Assembly (NCBI GenBank): GCA_025980465.1
Contig: JAICXJ010000023.1
Location: 1 to 47,527, forward strand
Direction of reading: 5' to 3'
From: Frankiales bacterium
GTDB lineage: Bacteria > Actinomycetota > Actinomycetes > JAFAQI01
Length of the DNA: 47,527 bases
The position numbers and the translations under genes are program-made. Below are positions 7,819-15,510 of this stretch, piece by piece; position 1 is the stretch's first letter; every line of letters begins with the position of its first letter. Under the pieces are notes generated by a model. The model was not told the origin of the DNA. It was given only the letters and a program-made list of their open reading frames with translations, and did not search any database.

Positions 7819-8516
7819 GCCTGCCCCGTGCCGTTGGCGGCCGGCTCGATCAGGTGCGGACCGTTGTTCTTCGGCGAGTTGACCGCGGTCGACACCTCGT
7901 AGGCCTGCAACACGGGCGGCGGCATCGCGGCCACCAACTCCCTGACGGTCGCCGGATCGGTGAGTTTCGGGTCGAGCCAGGAAGATTGCAGGTCCGGCGG
8001 GACGATCACCGGCGACCGGTCGTGGATGTGGCCGAGCGCGTCTTGCGTCGTACAGGTCAGGATCGTGTAGGTCCACAGCCAGCGGTCCCGGTCCTCGACG
8101 TCTGGCCGAAGCTCGTACAGCCCGGCAAACGCGAGGACGCCGTCGCCGTGCAGGTACATCGGCACCTTCGACTCTTCCGTCGGCATCCACTCGAAGTAGC
8201 CGTCGGCAGGGACGATGCACCGCCGCTTCATCGCGGCGCGCTTGAACGCCGACTTCTCGGTGATCGTCTCGGAGCGGGCGTTGATGAGCTTCGAGCCGAT
8301 CCGCAGGTCCTTCGCCCACGACGGCACGAGTCCCCACTTCAGCGTGCGCAACTGGCGATCGGGCTCGTCGTCGACGAGGCGCTCGAGGACGACCCGCGCC
8401 TGTTGAGTGGGCGCGACGTTCCAGGACGGTTCGGGCGGCTCATCGACCACCGAGGAAATGGCGAAGTCACGGAGCAGATCGCTGTCGCTGCGGATACTGG
8501 CATAGCGGCCACACAT
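7815..8516 (-). CDS. SRAP (SOS response-associated peptidase) protein, YedK/HMCES type
   Basis: 233 residues from ATG 8516. Begins MCGRYAS, so Cys2 becomes the N-terminal nucleophile after Met removal. The other family residues are present: N79 (LINARSE), E109 (GYFEW) and H165 (GHIHDRSP). Known role of the family: forming a thiazolidine crosslink with abasic sites in single-stranded DNA to protect them. The length fits the family. The frame's upstream extension to 8798 is antisense-like shadow inside the amidase gene. The ATG overlaps the amidase stop (TGATG), so it is translationally coupled to that gene. No LexA-type operator was seen. Confidence 0.93.
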   Translation of the reverse strand: MCGRYASIRSDSDLLRDFAISSVVDEPPEPSWNVAPTQQARVVLERLVDDEPDRQLRTLKWGLVPSWAKDLRIGSKLINARSETITEKSAFKRAAMKRRCIVPADGYFEWMPTEESKVPMYLHGDGVLAFAGLYELRPDVEDRDRWLWTYTILTCTTQDALGHIHDRSPVIVPPDLQSSWLDPKLTDPATVRELVAAMPPPVLQAYEVSTAVNSPKNNGPHLIEPAANGTGQA

Positions 8517-9625
8517 CAGTGCGCCGCCTCGATGATGCGGCCGGCCGCGAGCAGCAGCTCCTCGCCACCGAGCGGGCCGATCAGCTGAAGGCTTGCCGGA
8601 AGCCGACCCGTTGTCGGCACCGGGATCGACAGCGCCGGGAGCCCGGCGAGGTTGACCGGCAGGGTCAGCCGGCTGCCGTCGAACGGTCGCTGGTCGAGCG
8701 ACGGCGGGAGCGTCGGCATCGTGGGCAGCACCAGCAGGGTCGTCGCACTCACCAGCCCGCTGAGGGTCTCCTGCCAGCGCTTCTGCGCGTCGCGGCACCG
8801 TTGCTGGAGATCCGGGCTGATCGTCCCGCCGTACTCGATCATGCCGGCCACGCCATTGCTCACACCTTCGCGCGCAGTTGCCAGCAGCTCGCGGTTCACC
8901 CGCCAGGCCTCGGCCGCTAGCAGCATCGCCGCCGACTCCCAGGCACTGGACCAGCCCGGGTCGGCGACGTCGGACACCGGAACCTCACTTCGCGCGATTG
9001 CCGCGTCAACCGCGGCGTCGACGATCGGATCCGCCTCGAGCCGAAACCGCAGCAAATGCAGTTCGGGGTCTGGCCCGGCAACCGCAAAGCCCGGCTCGAG
9101 CAGCTCCATCCCGCGAACCAGCCCCGCGACGTCACGTGCCATCGGACCGATCGTGTCGAGGCTCGGTGCCAGCGGGTAGACGCCGCCAAGCGGAATCCGC
9201 CCCCAGGTGGTTTTCAGGCCGGTCACACCGCAGCAGGCGGCCGGGATCCGCACCGATCCGCCGGTGTCGCTGCCGAGTGCGACGTCGGCGTCCCCGGTCG
9301 CGACGGCGACGGCCGACCCGCTCGACGAGCCGCCCGGGACCAGTGTGGGGTCGATCGGGTTGCGCGGTGTGCCGTACCACGGGTTGCGGCCAGTCGTTCC
9401 GAAGGCGAGCTCGTGGAGGTTCGTCTTGCCGACCATTGCCACCTCGCCCGCGGACGCCCGGCGGCGGATCTCCGTCAGGCAGACCGCGTCACCGGTGGCC
9501 GGCGTCGCGGTCGACTCCACGCCGCGACATCCGGCCGTCGTGATCTCGCCCTTGATGTCGATCAGGTCCTTGATCGCGACTTTCTCGCCGGCGCCGACCT
9601 GCAGCCGGGTGATGAACGTCGTCAC
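8516..9625 (-). CDS. Amidase-signature family hydrolase
   Basis: 369 residues from GTG 9625; the frame to 9766 overlaps the divergent gene at 9709 and is unlikely. The amidase signature is complete: catalytic Lys near residue 19 (AIKD), the GGSSSGSA loop around 98-105 holding the cis-Ser, and GSDTGGSVRIPA with the Ser nucleophile near 124. This resembles GatA-like amidases that cleave an amide to acid plus ammonia. It is about 100 residues shorter than typical family members, missing part of the N-terminal helices. With no gatB or gatC nearby it is not expected to be the tRNA amidotransferase. Substrate unknown. Confidence 0.85.
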   Translation of the reverse strand: MTTFITRLQVGAGEKVAIKDLIDIKGEITTAGCRGVESTATPATGDAVCLTEIRRRASAGEVAMVGKTNLHELAFGTTGRNPWYGTPRNPIDPTLVPGGSSSGSAVAVATGDADVALGSDTGGSVRIPAACCGVTGLKTTWGRIPLGGVYPLAPSLDTIGPMARDVAGLVRGMELLEPGFAVAGPDPELHLLRFRLEADPIVDAAVDAAIARSEVPVSDVADPGWSSAWESAAMLLAAEAWRVNRELLATAREGVSNGVAGMIEYGGTISPDLQQRCRDAQKRWQETLSGLVSATTLLVLPTMPTLPPSLDQRPFDGSRLTLPVNLAGLPALSIPVPTTGRLPASLQLIGPLGGEELLLAAGRIIEAAH

Positions 9626-9708
9626 GGACTCAACGGTACGGCGACTAGTGTGAGTGCCTGATCCGGCCGGTTGGACCGGACGATTCAGGCCAATGAAAGG
9701 TCCCCACA

Positions 9709-10077
9709 ATGGCTCGCACTGCAGCGAAGAAGACGTCTGCCCGCCGCCGCCCGGCCAAGTCCGCACCCGCCCGCCGCCCCGCCGCGACCACCAGTTCCCC
9801 CGCTGCGACCGGCGTCGCGGATCTCGCCGGCGGCTTGAAGTCGCTGCTCGGCGCGGTCGAGGGCGAAGTGCGTGCGGTCAGCTCGCTGAGCGAGAAAATT
9901 GACGATCTCGTCCGGAAGCTGAACGCTGCGCGCGATGAGCAGGCCACCCGGTTGCTGGCGCTCGATGCGCTGAAGTCCTCTGCTGCGGACGGCGGTCTGA
10001 GCAGCTTCCTCGACAAGCTGATCCGTCCGCGCGTCCCTCGGGTCCCCGAGGTTGTCCCGCCGCGCCTCAAGCGGTAG
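9709..10077 (+). CDS. Small protein with histone-tail-like basic N-terminus
   Basis: 122 residues. The first 30 are Lys/Arg/Ala/Pro rich (MARTAAKKTSARRRPAK...) like the basic tails of mycobacterial HU or histone H1-like proteins, and are followed by a helical segment (GLKSLLGAVEGEVRAV...LSEKIDDLVRKLNAARDEQ) that may form a coiled coil, then a short Pro/Arg tail. DNA association through the tail is an inference. GAAAGG lies about eight bases before the ATG. The first five residues and AAKK composition recall the H1-like protein at 31587-31955. A terminator follows at 10086-10116. Confidence 0.7.
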   Translation: MARTAAKKTSARRRPAKSAPARRPAATTSSPAATGVADLAGGLKSLLGAVEGEVRAVSSLSEKIDDLVRKLNAARDEQATRLLALDALKSSAADGGLSSFLDKLIRPRVPRVPEVVPPRLKR

Positions 10078-10085
10078 GCCCGGCG

Positions 10086-10116
10086 CGGCCGGCCGCCGAC
10101 CGCCGGCCGACGATTT
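10086..10116 (+). terminator. Intrinsic terminator after the basic small protein gene
   Basis: An 8-bp perfect stem (10086-10093 with 10102-10109, core GGCCGGC/GCCGGCC) with an 8-base loop is followed by ACG and TTTT at 10113-10116. It begins nine bases after the stop at 10077, so it probably ends that single-gene transcript. Confidence 0.6.
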
Positions 10117-10176
10117 TCTCCTCATCCGCCAGGGAAAGCCTGCGGCCGGAGCGCGAGCGCGCTCGTTGGCCGAAGG

Positions 10177-11721
10177 ATGGGTGAAATGGCGACGATGACC
10201 ACTGGCGCGGGGACCGAACCGGCTGCGATTCGGAGTCTGATTCCGGCCCGGCTCGACCGGCTCGACTGGTCGAAGTTCCATACCCGGCTCGTGGTTGCCC
10301 TGGGCGTTGCGTGGATTCTTGACGGTCTCGAGATCACGATCGCTGCCAACGTGTCAGGCATCATCAGCAAGCCTGGCGCACTGGGACTGGGGTCCGGTTC
10401 GGTGGCGTTCTCGGTCGGCACCGTCTACCTGCTTGGCGAAGTCGCGGGCGCGCTGTTCTTCGGTCGGCTATCGGACCGGTGGGGCCGTCGCAACCTGTTC
10501 ATGATCACCCTCGGCGTGTATCTGGTCGGGGGTGGTCTCACCGCCTGCACGGCGGGCAGCGGGCGGTTCTGGGTGTACTGGCTTGACGTCACCCGCTTCA
10601 TCGCCGGAATGGGCATTGGCGGTGAATACGCCGCGATCAACTCGGCCATCGACGAGCTCATTCCGGCCCGGTACCGCGGCAGGGTCGACATCGCGGTGAA
10701 TGGCACGTACTGGTTTGGCGCCTTCATCGCGTCCGTGCTCACCCTCGGCGTGGTCAATCACCTCCCAGACGCGACATCCTGGCGAGTCGCGTTCCTGCTC
10801 GGCCCAGTTCTTGGATTCGTCATCCTCTTCGTTCGCAAGAACCTTCCCGAAAGCCCGCGATGGCTCCTCATGCACGGGCGGGCGGAGGAGGCCGAGGCCG
10901 CCGTGAGAACGGTCGAGGAACAAGCCACGCACGGGGGGCAACTGGCGAAGCTCGACGATTCCAAGGCGATCGAGGTCGTCGCCGTCGACAACACGGGGTT
11001 CATTGCGCTCGCCCGCGCGCTGTTTCGTCAGTACCCCGGACGCGCGATTCTCGGCGCGACATTGATGATCACGCAGTCGTTCCTGTACAACGCCATCTTC
11101 TTCACGTACTCGCTGGTGCTCACGAAGGTGTACGGGGTGAGTACCGGCCATGTGCCGTATTACTTCATCGCGTTCGCACTCGGCAACTTCATCGGCCCAT
11201 TTGTGCTCGGTCCGCTGTTCGACACGATCGGACGGCGGCCGATGATCTCAGCGACCTATCTGCTTTCCGGTGTACTACTGGCGATCTCGGCGGTGATGTT
11301 CAAGGCCGGCGACCTCACTCCCGTCACTCAGACTGCCTGGTGGTGCGCGGTCTTCTTCATCGCATCGGCGGGTGCCAGTTCGGCGTACCTCACTGTGTCT
11401 GAGGTGTTTCCACTCGAGGTGAGAGCGAAGGCGATCGCGGTTTTCTTCGCGATCGCGCAATGTTTCGGATCATTCGGGCCTTGGTTCTACGGCAACCTGA
11501 TCGGCAACGGGCAGGATCACACCCGGCTCTTCGTCGGCTACCTCATCGGCGCTGCGGTAATGGTCATTGGTGGCGTCGTCGCCGCGTTCCTTGGTGTCGA
11601 CGCGGCACAGAAGTCGCTCGAAGACATCGCGACACCGCTTTCGGTGCAGCGCTCGGGCGTGGCGCCGGTGAAGACGCAAGGACCCAGGCAAAGCCCACTC
11701 GGTCGGCCGCGACCGACCTGA
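10177..11721 (+). CDS. MFS transporter, sugar/aromatic-acid porter type
   Basis: 514 residues with about twelve hydrophobic segments. Family motifs are clear: GRLSDRWGRRN between TM2 and TM3, GEYAAINSAIDELIPARYRGR after TM4, PESPRWLL before the central loop (as in sugar porters and NiaP-type carriers), and FDTIGRRP between TM8 and TM9. TM1 carries DGLE, close to the D-x-x-D/E motif of proton-coupled aromatic-acid symporters. It probably imports a small metabolite with protons; substrate unknown. Two in-frame ATGs (10177, 10186) are near AAGGA/GGTGA; I chose the first. A Fur-family regulator gene follows 31 bases later, possibly co-transcribed. Confidence 0.88.
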   Translation: MGEMATMTTGAGTEPAAIRSLIPARLDRLDWSKFHTRLVVALGVAWILDGLEITIAANVSGIISKPGALGLGSGSVAFSVGTVYLLGEVAGALFFGRLSDRWGRRNLFMITLGVYLVGGGLTACTAGSGRFWVYWLDVTRFIAGMGIGGEYAAINSAIDELIPARYRGRVDIAVNGTYWFGAFIASVLTLGVVNHLPDATSWRVAFLLGPVLGFVILFVRKNLPESPRWLLMHGRAEEAEAAVRTVEEQATHGGQLAKLDDSKAIEVVAVDNTGFIALARALFRQYPGRAILGATLMITQSFLYNAIFFTYSLVLTKVYGVSTGHVPYYFIAFALGNFIGPFVLGPLFDTIGRRPMISATYLLSGVLLAISAVMFKAGDLTPVTQTAWWCAVFFIASAGASSAYLTVSEVFPLEVRAKAIAVFFAIAQCFGSFGPWFYGNLIGNGQDHTRLFVGYLIGAAVMVIGGVVAAFLGVDAAQKSLEDIATPLSVQRSGVAPVKTQGPRQSPLGRPRPT

Positions 11722-11752
11722 CTCGCGGCGGAAGGAGGAGCAGACTGGTGGC

Positions 11753-12244
11753 GTGGGGACGGCAATCGACCACGCCGAGCAGGCCGCCGAAGCGACCAAG
11801 TTGCTGCGCGGCGTGGGCCAACGCGTGACCCAGCCGCGGGTCGCCGTGTTGGCCCACATCCTCGCGTCCGGTGAGGATCATCTCTCCGCCGAGGACGTGC
11901 TGGCGCTCGTCTCGGAGCACGACGACCGAGTCCATCGCGCGACGGTCTACCGGACACTGGACGGCCTGGTGGCGGCAGGCTTGTTGCGCCACGTGCACCT
12001 GGACCGAGGCCTCACCGCTTACCACTTGACCGACCCGCCGAAGGCGCATGGCTCGCCTCATCTGCACGCGCAGTGCAGTGGGTGCGGCCGGGTGGTCGAC
12101 CTGCCGCCCGATGTGCTTGGTGATACGGCGGCACGGGTACGTACGGCGAGCGGGTTCGTGCTCGATGCCTCTCATGTTGCGCTTTCGGGGCGGTGCGCGG
12201 ACTGCGTGTCGTTGGCGGATGCTCGGACCGGAGAGGACACTTGA
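11753..12244 (+). CDS. Fur-family metal-dependent transcription regulator
   Basis: 163 residues from GTG 11753, with a GGAGGAG ribosome binding site at 11734-11740. The winged helix shows HRATVYRTLDGLVAAGLL, the Fur recognition helix. The C-terminal dimerisation domain has HLHAQCSGCG and CADC, the two CxxC pairs of the structural zinc site, and His residues for the regulatory metal site. Whether it senses iron, zinc, manganese or peroxide cannot be told from sequence alone. No Fur or Zur palindrome was recognised in the window. It lies four bases before the Ku gene, so co-transcription with ku is possible. Confidence 0.9.
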   Translation: MGTAIDHAEQAAEATKLLRGVGQRVTQPRVAVLAHILASGEDHLSAEDVLALVSEHDDRVHRATVYRTLDGLVAAGLLRHVHLDRGLTAYHLTDPPKAHGSPHLHAQCSGCGRVVDLPPDVLGDTAARVRTASGFVLDASHVALSGRCADCVSLADARTGEDT

Positions 12245-12248
12245 TCGC

Positions 12249-13253
12249 ATGGCGCGCGCGATGTGGTCCGGGGTGCTTGCCTTCGGGCTCGTGAATGTTC
12301 CGGTCGGGCTGTACAGCTCGACGGTCGACCGGCAGATCCGGTTTCACCAGATCCACAAGGGGACGTCCAACCGGATTCGTTACCGCAAGGTTGACGAGGC
12401 CACCGGCGATGAAGTGCCGAACGACGACATCGTCAGCGGCTACGACACCGGCGAGGGCGAGTACGTCGTGGTCGACCGCGACGAGCTGAAGGCGGCCGCG
12501 CCCGGGCGCTCGGAACTGATGGAGATCTCGGACTTCGTCGACGTCAGCGACATCGATCCGATGTTCTTCCGGCAGTCCTACTATTTGGCGCCTCGCGGCA
12601 AGGGCGCCGACCGCGCCTACGCGCTGCTTCGGCGGGCAATGCAGGAGACCGGGCAGGCGGGTGTGGCGACGGTCGTCCTTCGGGACCGGGAGCACCTGGT
12701 CATCGTGCGGCCGGCCGGCGACGCTCTGGTCGTCGAGTCGCTCTACTTCGCCGACGAGATCCGTGACGCGAGCGAGGTCGTCGGAGATCTGCCTGACGAC
12801 GAGAGTTTCGCCGACCGCGAGCTTGCCATCGCGAAGCAGCTCATCGAGTCGCTGAGGGTCGACTGGGAGCCGGAACGCTACCGCGACACCTACCGCGAGC
12901 GGGTTGAGGCGCTGGTCGATGAGAAGCGCAAGACCGGTTCCGTGGCGGCGATCCGGGAGGACAAGCCGCGCACCAACGTGATCGACCTGATGGCCGCACT
13001 CGAGGAGTCGGTGGCGGCGCGCACTGGCCGGTCGAGTGGTACGACGAAGGCGTCGTCGAAGAAAACGGGCAAAGCCAAGTCGACGAAGGCGGCGGCCAAG
13101 AACGACACCGCTGCCCTCGCCGAGATGTCCAAGGCGGATCTTCTCAAAGAAGCCGGCCGTCTGGACATCAAGGGCAGGTCCGGTATGAGCAAGGACGAGC
13201 TGGTCGCCGCCGTCGCGGCAGTGCCGGCGCGCGCGAAGTCGGCTGCGTCATGA
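12249..13253 (+). CDS. ku: Ku protein, bacterial non-homologous end joining
   Basis: 334 residues from ATG 12249. Opens MARAMWSGVLAFGLVNVPV, the standard start of bacterial Ku, followed by the beta-barrel core (FHQIHKG, YYLAPRGKGADRAYALLRRAM) and the EREL..AKQLIESL arm. Ku forms a homodimeric ring on DNA ends and recruits LigD-type ligase. The C-terminus is extended: a Lys/Ser/Thr-rich linker and then a SAP/Rho-N-like helix pair (EMSKADLLKEAGRLDI...GMSKDELVAAV), a known variable DNA-binding extension. The next gene starts inside the stop (ATGA). A ligase gene converges from the other side, completing the pair. Confidence 0.96.
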   Translation: MARAMWSGVLAFGLVNVPVGLYSSTVDRQIRFHQIHKGTSNRIRYRKVDEATGDEVPNDDIVSGYDTGEGEYVVVDRDELKAAAPGRSELMEISDFVDVSDIDPMFFRQSYYLAPRGKGADRAYALLRRAMQETGQAGVATVVLRDREHLVIVRPAGDALVVESLYFADEIRDASEVVGDLPDDESFADRELAIAKQLIESLRVDWEPERYRDTYRERVEALVDEKRKTGSVAAIREDKPRTNVIDLMAALEESVAARTGRSSGTTKASSKKTGKAKSTKAAAKNDTAALAEMSKADLLKEAGRLDIKGRSGMSKDELVAAVAAVPARAKSAAS

Positions 13254-13519
13254 GCCGGCGCACATCTGCACCTGGCGCGCCGAGCGAGGCGAGGCCGGCC
13301 GTCGGCTGCCGCGACTGCACGTCGGATCTCGACCACTGTCACGGCGTCGCGATCGAGCACGCCGACGGCGTACCGGACTGCACCGAAGGCGTTCCCTGCA
13401 CGCTGCCTCCGGAGCTGCACGCCGCGGCTGTGCCGTGCACCGAGATGAGCTGCGACTGTGGCCTGATCGTGATGACCGACGCCGATATTGCCCGAGGCGA
13501 GCGCCGCGACGTCGGCTAG
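13250..13519 (+). CDS. Cys-rich conserved small protein
   Basis: 89 residues. Seven cysteines in spaced pairs (CRDC, C in DHCHG, CTEGVPC, C in VPC, CDC) with two or three His suggest a zinc-binding fold; I recognise it as the type of small actinobacterial protein often annotated only as hypothetical. The ATG lies in the ATGA overlapping the ku stop, so it is translated together with Ku; whether it acts in end joining is unknown. Its TAG is shared with the stop of the convergent ligase gene in a CTAG palindrome. Confidence 0.75.
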   Translation: MSRRTSAPGAPSEARPAVGCRDCTSDLDHCHGVAIEHADGVPDCTEGVPCTLPPELHAAAVPCTEMSCDCGLIVMTDADIARGERRDVG

Positions 13520-14517
13520 GACTCCCGCACCACGTCCTCGACGGACTTGTCCGGACGCATCCCGCGCCAGCTCGGATGACGTAACCGACCGTCGCGCGTC
13601 CACTCGCTGAATTGCACCTCGCCCACCAGCGCGGGCTTGACGTACCGTGCGCCCGCCCGGTCCTTCGATGGTGGCTCCTCGACGAACGGACTGTGATCGA
13701 TGGGTGACTGCCGCAGCTGTTCAAGGATTCGCACCCGAGAGCGCGCGTCGAACCCGGTCCCGACCTTGCCCACGTAGCGAAAACCCTCGGGTCCTGGGAT
13801 GCCGAGCATCAGCGCACCGAACACGTCGCGTAGCTGCCCCTGGCCGGGCGTCCAGCCACAGATGACGACCTCTTGGGTGCGGATCGTCTTGATCTTCACC
13901 CAGTGGCTGCTGCGCCGTCCCGGTAGGTACGGCGACGACCGCCGCTTGGCGACCAGCCCCTCGAGCCCACGCTGTCGGGCGCGCTCCAGCAGGGCGGTGC
14001 CGGAGGCGTCCCGGTACGCCTGGCTGGTGAGGATCGCGCCGCCGTCGAGGTCGAGCTTTTCGAGTGCAGCCCGGCGCTCGTCGTAGCTCAGGTCAACAAG
14101 CGAGTGCCGGTCGAAATGAAGCAGGTCGAAGACCACGAACGTCACGGGGACGAGCTCCGCTCGGCGCATCACGGTGCTGCTGTTCGTGATGTTGAGGCGC
14201 TGCTGCAACAGGCCGAACTGTGATCGGCCGTCATCGCCGATGGCCACCAGCTCGCCGTCGAGTACGACGGGAGTCGCTCCGACCGACTCATGCAGATCGG
14301 CGAACTCCGGGAAGGTCGGAAGCAGGTCCAGGCCGTTGCGGCTCGCTGCGGCGGTCAGGTCGCCGGCGATCCGCACGATCGCGCGTATCCCATCCCACTT
14401 CGGTTCGTACGCCCAGTCCGCCTCCGAGGGCGGAAGTCCGCCCGGGACGGCCAGCATCGGCGCGACCGCAGCCGGCAGCGCCGCTACGGCTGATGTAGAC
14501 CTCAACTGACCTGCCAT
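13516..14517 (-). CDS. ATP-dependent DNA ligase, LigD ligase-domain type
   Basis: 333 residues from ATG 14517. Adenylation motif I is EPKWDGIR with the nucleotidyl Lys at residue 40; later motifs include LDGELVAI (III), the VFDLLHFD segment, EGLVAKRRSSPY (IV) and WVKIKT (V). The OB-fold part has QEVVICGWTPG and ends with LRHPSWRGMRPDK, typical of LigD ligase domains. It lacks the polymerase and phosphoesterase domains of full-length LigD, so polymerase activity must come from elsewhere. It is a likely partner of the Ku gene next door. Start at 14517 preferred over 14550. Confidence 0.93.
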   Translation of the reverse strand: MAGQLRSTSAVAALPAAVAPMLAVPGGLPPSEADWAYEPKWDGIRAIVRIAGDLTAAASRNGLDLLPTFPEFADLHESVGATPVVLDGELVAIGDDGRSQFGLLQQRLNITNSSTVMRRAELVPVTFVVFDLLHFDRHSLVDLSYDERRAALEKLDLDGGAILTSQAYRDASGTALLERARQRGLEGLVAKRRSSPYLPGRRSSHWVKIKTIRTQEVVICGWTPGQGQLRDVFGALMLGIPGPEGFRYVGKVGTGFDARSRVRILEQLRQSPIDHSPFVEEPPSKDRAGARYVKPALVGEVQFSEWTRDGRLRHPSWRGMRPDKSVEDVVRES

Positions 14518-14576
14518 TGACGCGTGTGAACGCATTCCTTGCCGAAGCAATACCCGGCCTGCCGAACGCTACGCGG

Positions 14577-14601
14577 GTTTCGTGTCGAGGGCCTTCGGGT
14601 A
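14577..14601 (+). promoter_or_regulatory. Putative SigB/SigF-type stress promoter
   Basis: GTTT at 14577-14580 and GGGTA at 14597-14601 are separated by 16 bases. This matches the general-stress sigma factor consensus of actinobacteria (GTTT, 14-17 bases, GGGTA). It lies about 97 bases upstream of the first of three overlapping small genes and is in the right orientation. The match is by eye; a start-site map would be decisive. Confidence 0.5.
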
Positions 14602-14697
14602 GATCCAACTTGTCCAACTCAGCAGCGAGTTGCATCTATTTTGCCGTTCGGGTTGCTTGCTTCGGCCAGCCTCCGGCACATCACCATAGGAGGACTG

Positions 14698-14943
14698 GTG
14701 ACGGCTTCGCTGTCCAGCGCGCCACACCTGGAAGATCTGCTGTACGGCGTGCGGGCGGGGCTATGTCGCGAGTTCCCGGGCATCGCGCCTGATCGGGTCG
14801 CGTCCACGGTGGACGCTGCTCGCGTACCAGAGTTGGGACTCCTGCCGGATCTCCCCGCTTATGCATCAGCGGTCGCACGTCGTGCCCGGCTCGCGCTGGC
14901 GTCCGGCGAGTTGCGACCCGCAGGAGGAGTCGAAAATGTCTAG
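14698..14943 (+). CDS. Small helical protein, three-helix-bundle type
   Basis: 81 residues from GTG 14698, with AGGAGG at 14688-14693 fixing the start; the upstream part of the frame from 14539 is not coding. Predicted all-helical: LEDLLYGVRAGLCREFPGIAPDRVASTV resembles the small actinobacterial 'three-helix bundle dimerization domain' proteins, followed by a second helix YASAVARRARLAL. Function unknown. It overlaps the next gene by eight bases. A stress-type promoter candidate lies upstream, which would fit the stress induction usual for such small proteins. Confidence 0.65.
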   Translation: MTASLSSAPHLEDLLYGVRAGLCREFPGIAPDRVASTVDAARVPELGLLPDLPAYASAVARRARLALASGELRPAGGVENV

Positions 14944-15235
14944 TGCCATCACCGAACCGGTCACCGTTTCCCCCGCGTGGAGCGAGATCGGCGCGAGGCT
15001 TGTTGCCGAGTTCCCCCAGTTCGCCATGGCGGATGTGCTGACCGAACTCGTGCAGGCGCATCTTGCCGCGAACTACGTCGGCACGCCGGACATCGAGCAG
15101 TGCGAGGTCGTGGAGCTGATGGCGCGCTTCGCACTCAAGGTTCGTGATGGTCAGGTCGTGCCAAGCGACCGGCTGGACCCGGAACGGCATGCAAGCCCGC
15201 ACCGTGATCTCAGCAGCACCGTAATGGATGGATGA
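14936..15235 (+). CDS. Small helical protein, second of a stress-like trio
   Basis: 99 residues from ATG 14936, with a GGAGGAG ribosome binding site inside the end of the upstream gene. It has the same design as its neighbour: EIGARLVAEFPQFAMADVLTELV followed by a helix with an ELMARFALKVRDG segment. The two may be diverged paralogues (both have a helix ending in a -EFP- turn), which would suggest a heterodimer; this is inference. No catalytic motifs, signal peptide or membrane segment. It overlaps the following gene by eight bases. Confidence 0.65.
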   Translation: MSSAITEPVTVSPAWSEIGARLVAEFPQFAMADVLTELVQAHLAANYVGTPDIEQCEVVELMARFALKVRDGQVVPSDRLDPERHASPHRDLSSTVMDG

Positions 15236-15503
15236 GGCAGCGATGGAGACAGCAATTTCTGACGCCGTCGGTCGGCTGCGCGACGCGGCACCCAGCGTCG
15301 AGGATGCCGTGAACAAGCTGCGCGACGCCACACCAAGCGTCGACGAGGCGATGAGCAAGCTGCGTGATGTGGCGCCGAGCGTCGACATCAGCGCCGGCAA
15401 GGAGGCGCTGGTCAAGACGGCGTCCCGATCGGGCCGGATAGTTCTCGTCGTCGGGGCTATTGGCGCCGCGCTGGCCGCGGTCGCATGGTGGCTGCGGCGG
15501 TAG
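15228..15503 (+). CDS. Membrane-anchored protein with three 14-residue repeats
   Basis: 91 residues from ATG 15228 (ATG 15243 is equally possible, with GAGGCAG upstream). Residues 17-58 are three consecutive 14-residue repeats of the form LRDxxPSVxxAxxK, predicted amphipathic helices. Residues 70-86 form one hydrophobic helix (IVLVVGAIGAALAAVAWW) ending in LRR, giving an N-in/out anchor with the repeats exposed on one side. No known family recognised, although the layout recalls small stress membrane proteins such as DUF3618-type. It shares overlaps with the two preceding genes, so the three form one transcription unit. Confidence 0.7.
   Translation: MDEAAMETAISDAVGRLRDAAPSVEDAVNKLRDATPSVDEAMSKLRDVAPSVDISAGKEALVKTASRSGRIVLVVGAIGAALAAVAWWLRR
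15276..15401 (+). repeat. Three 42-bp tandem coding repeats
   Basis: Three adjacent 42-bp units (15276-15317, 15318-15359, 15360-15401) each start CTGCG(C/T)GA and encode LRDxxPSVxxAxxK. Units one and two are the most alike; the third has diverged after the PSVD segment. They lie inside the membrane-anchored protein gene and keep the frame. Confidence 0.85.
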
Positions 15504-15510
15504 ACGCCGG

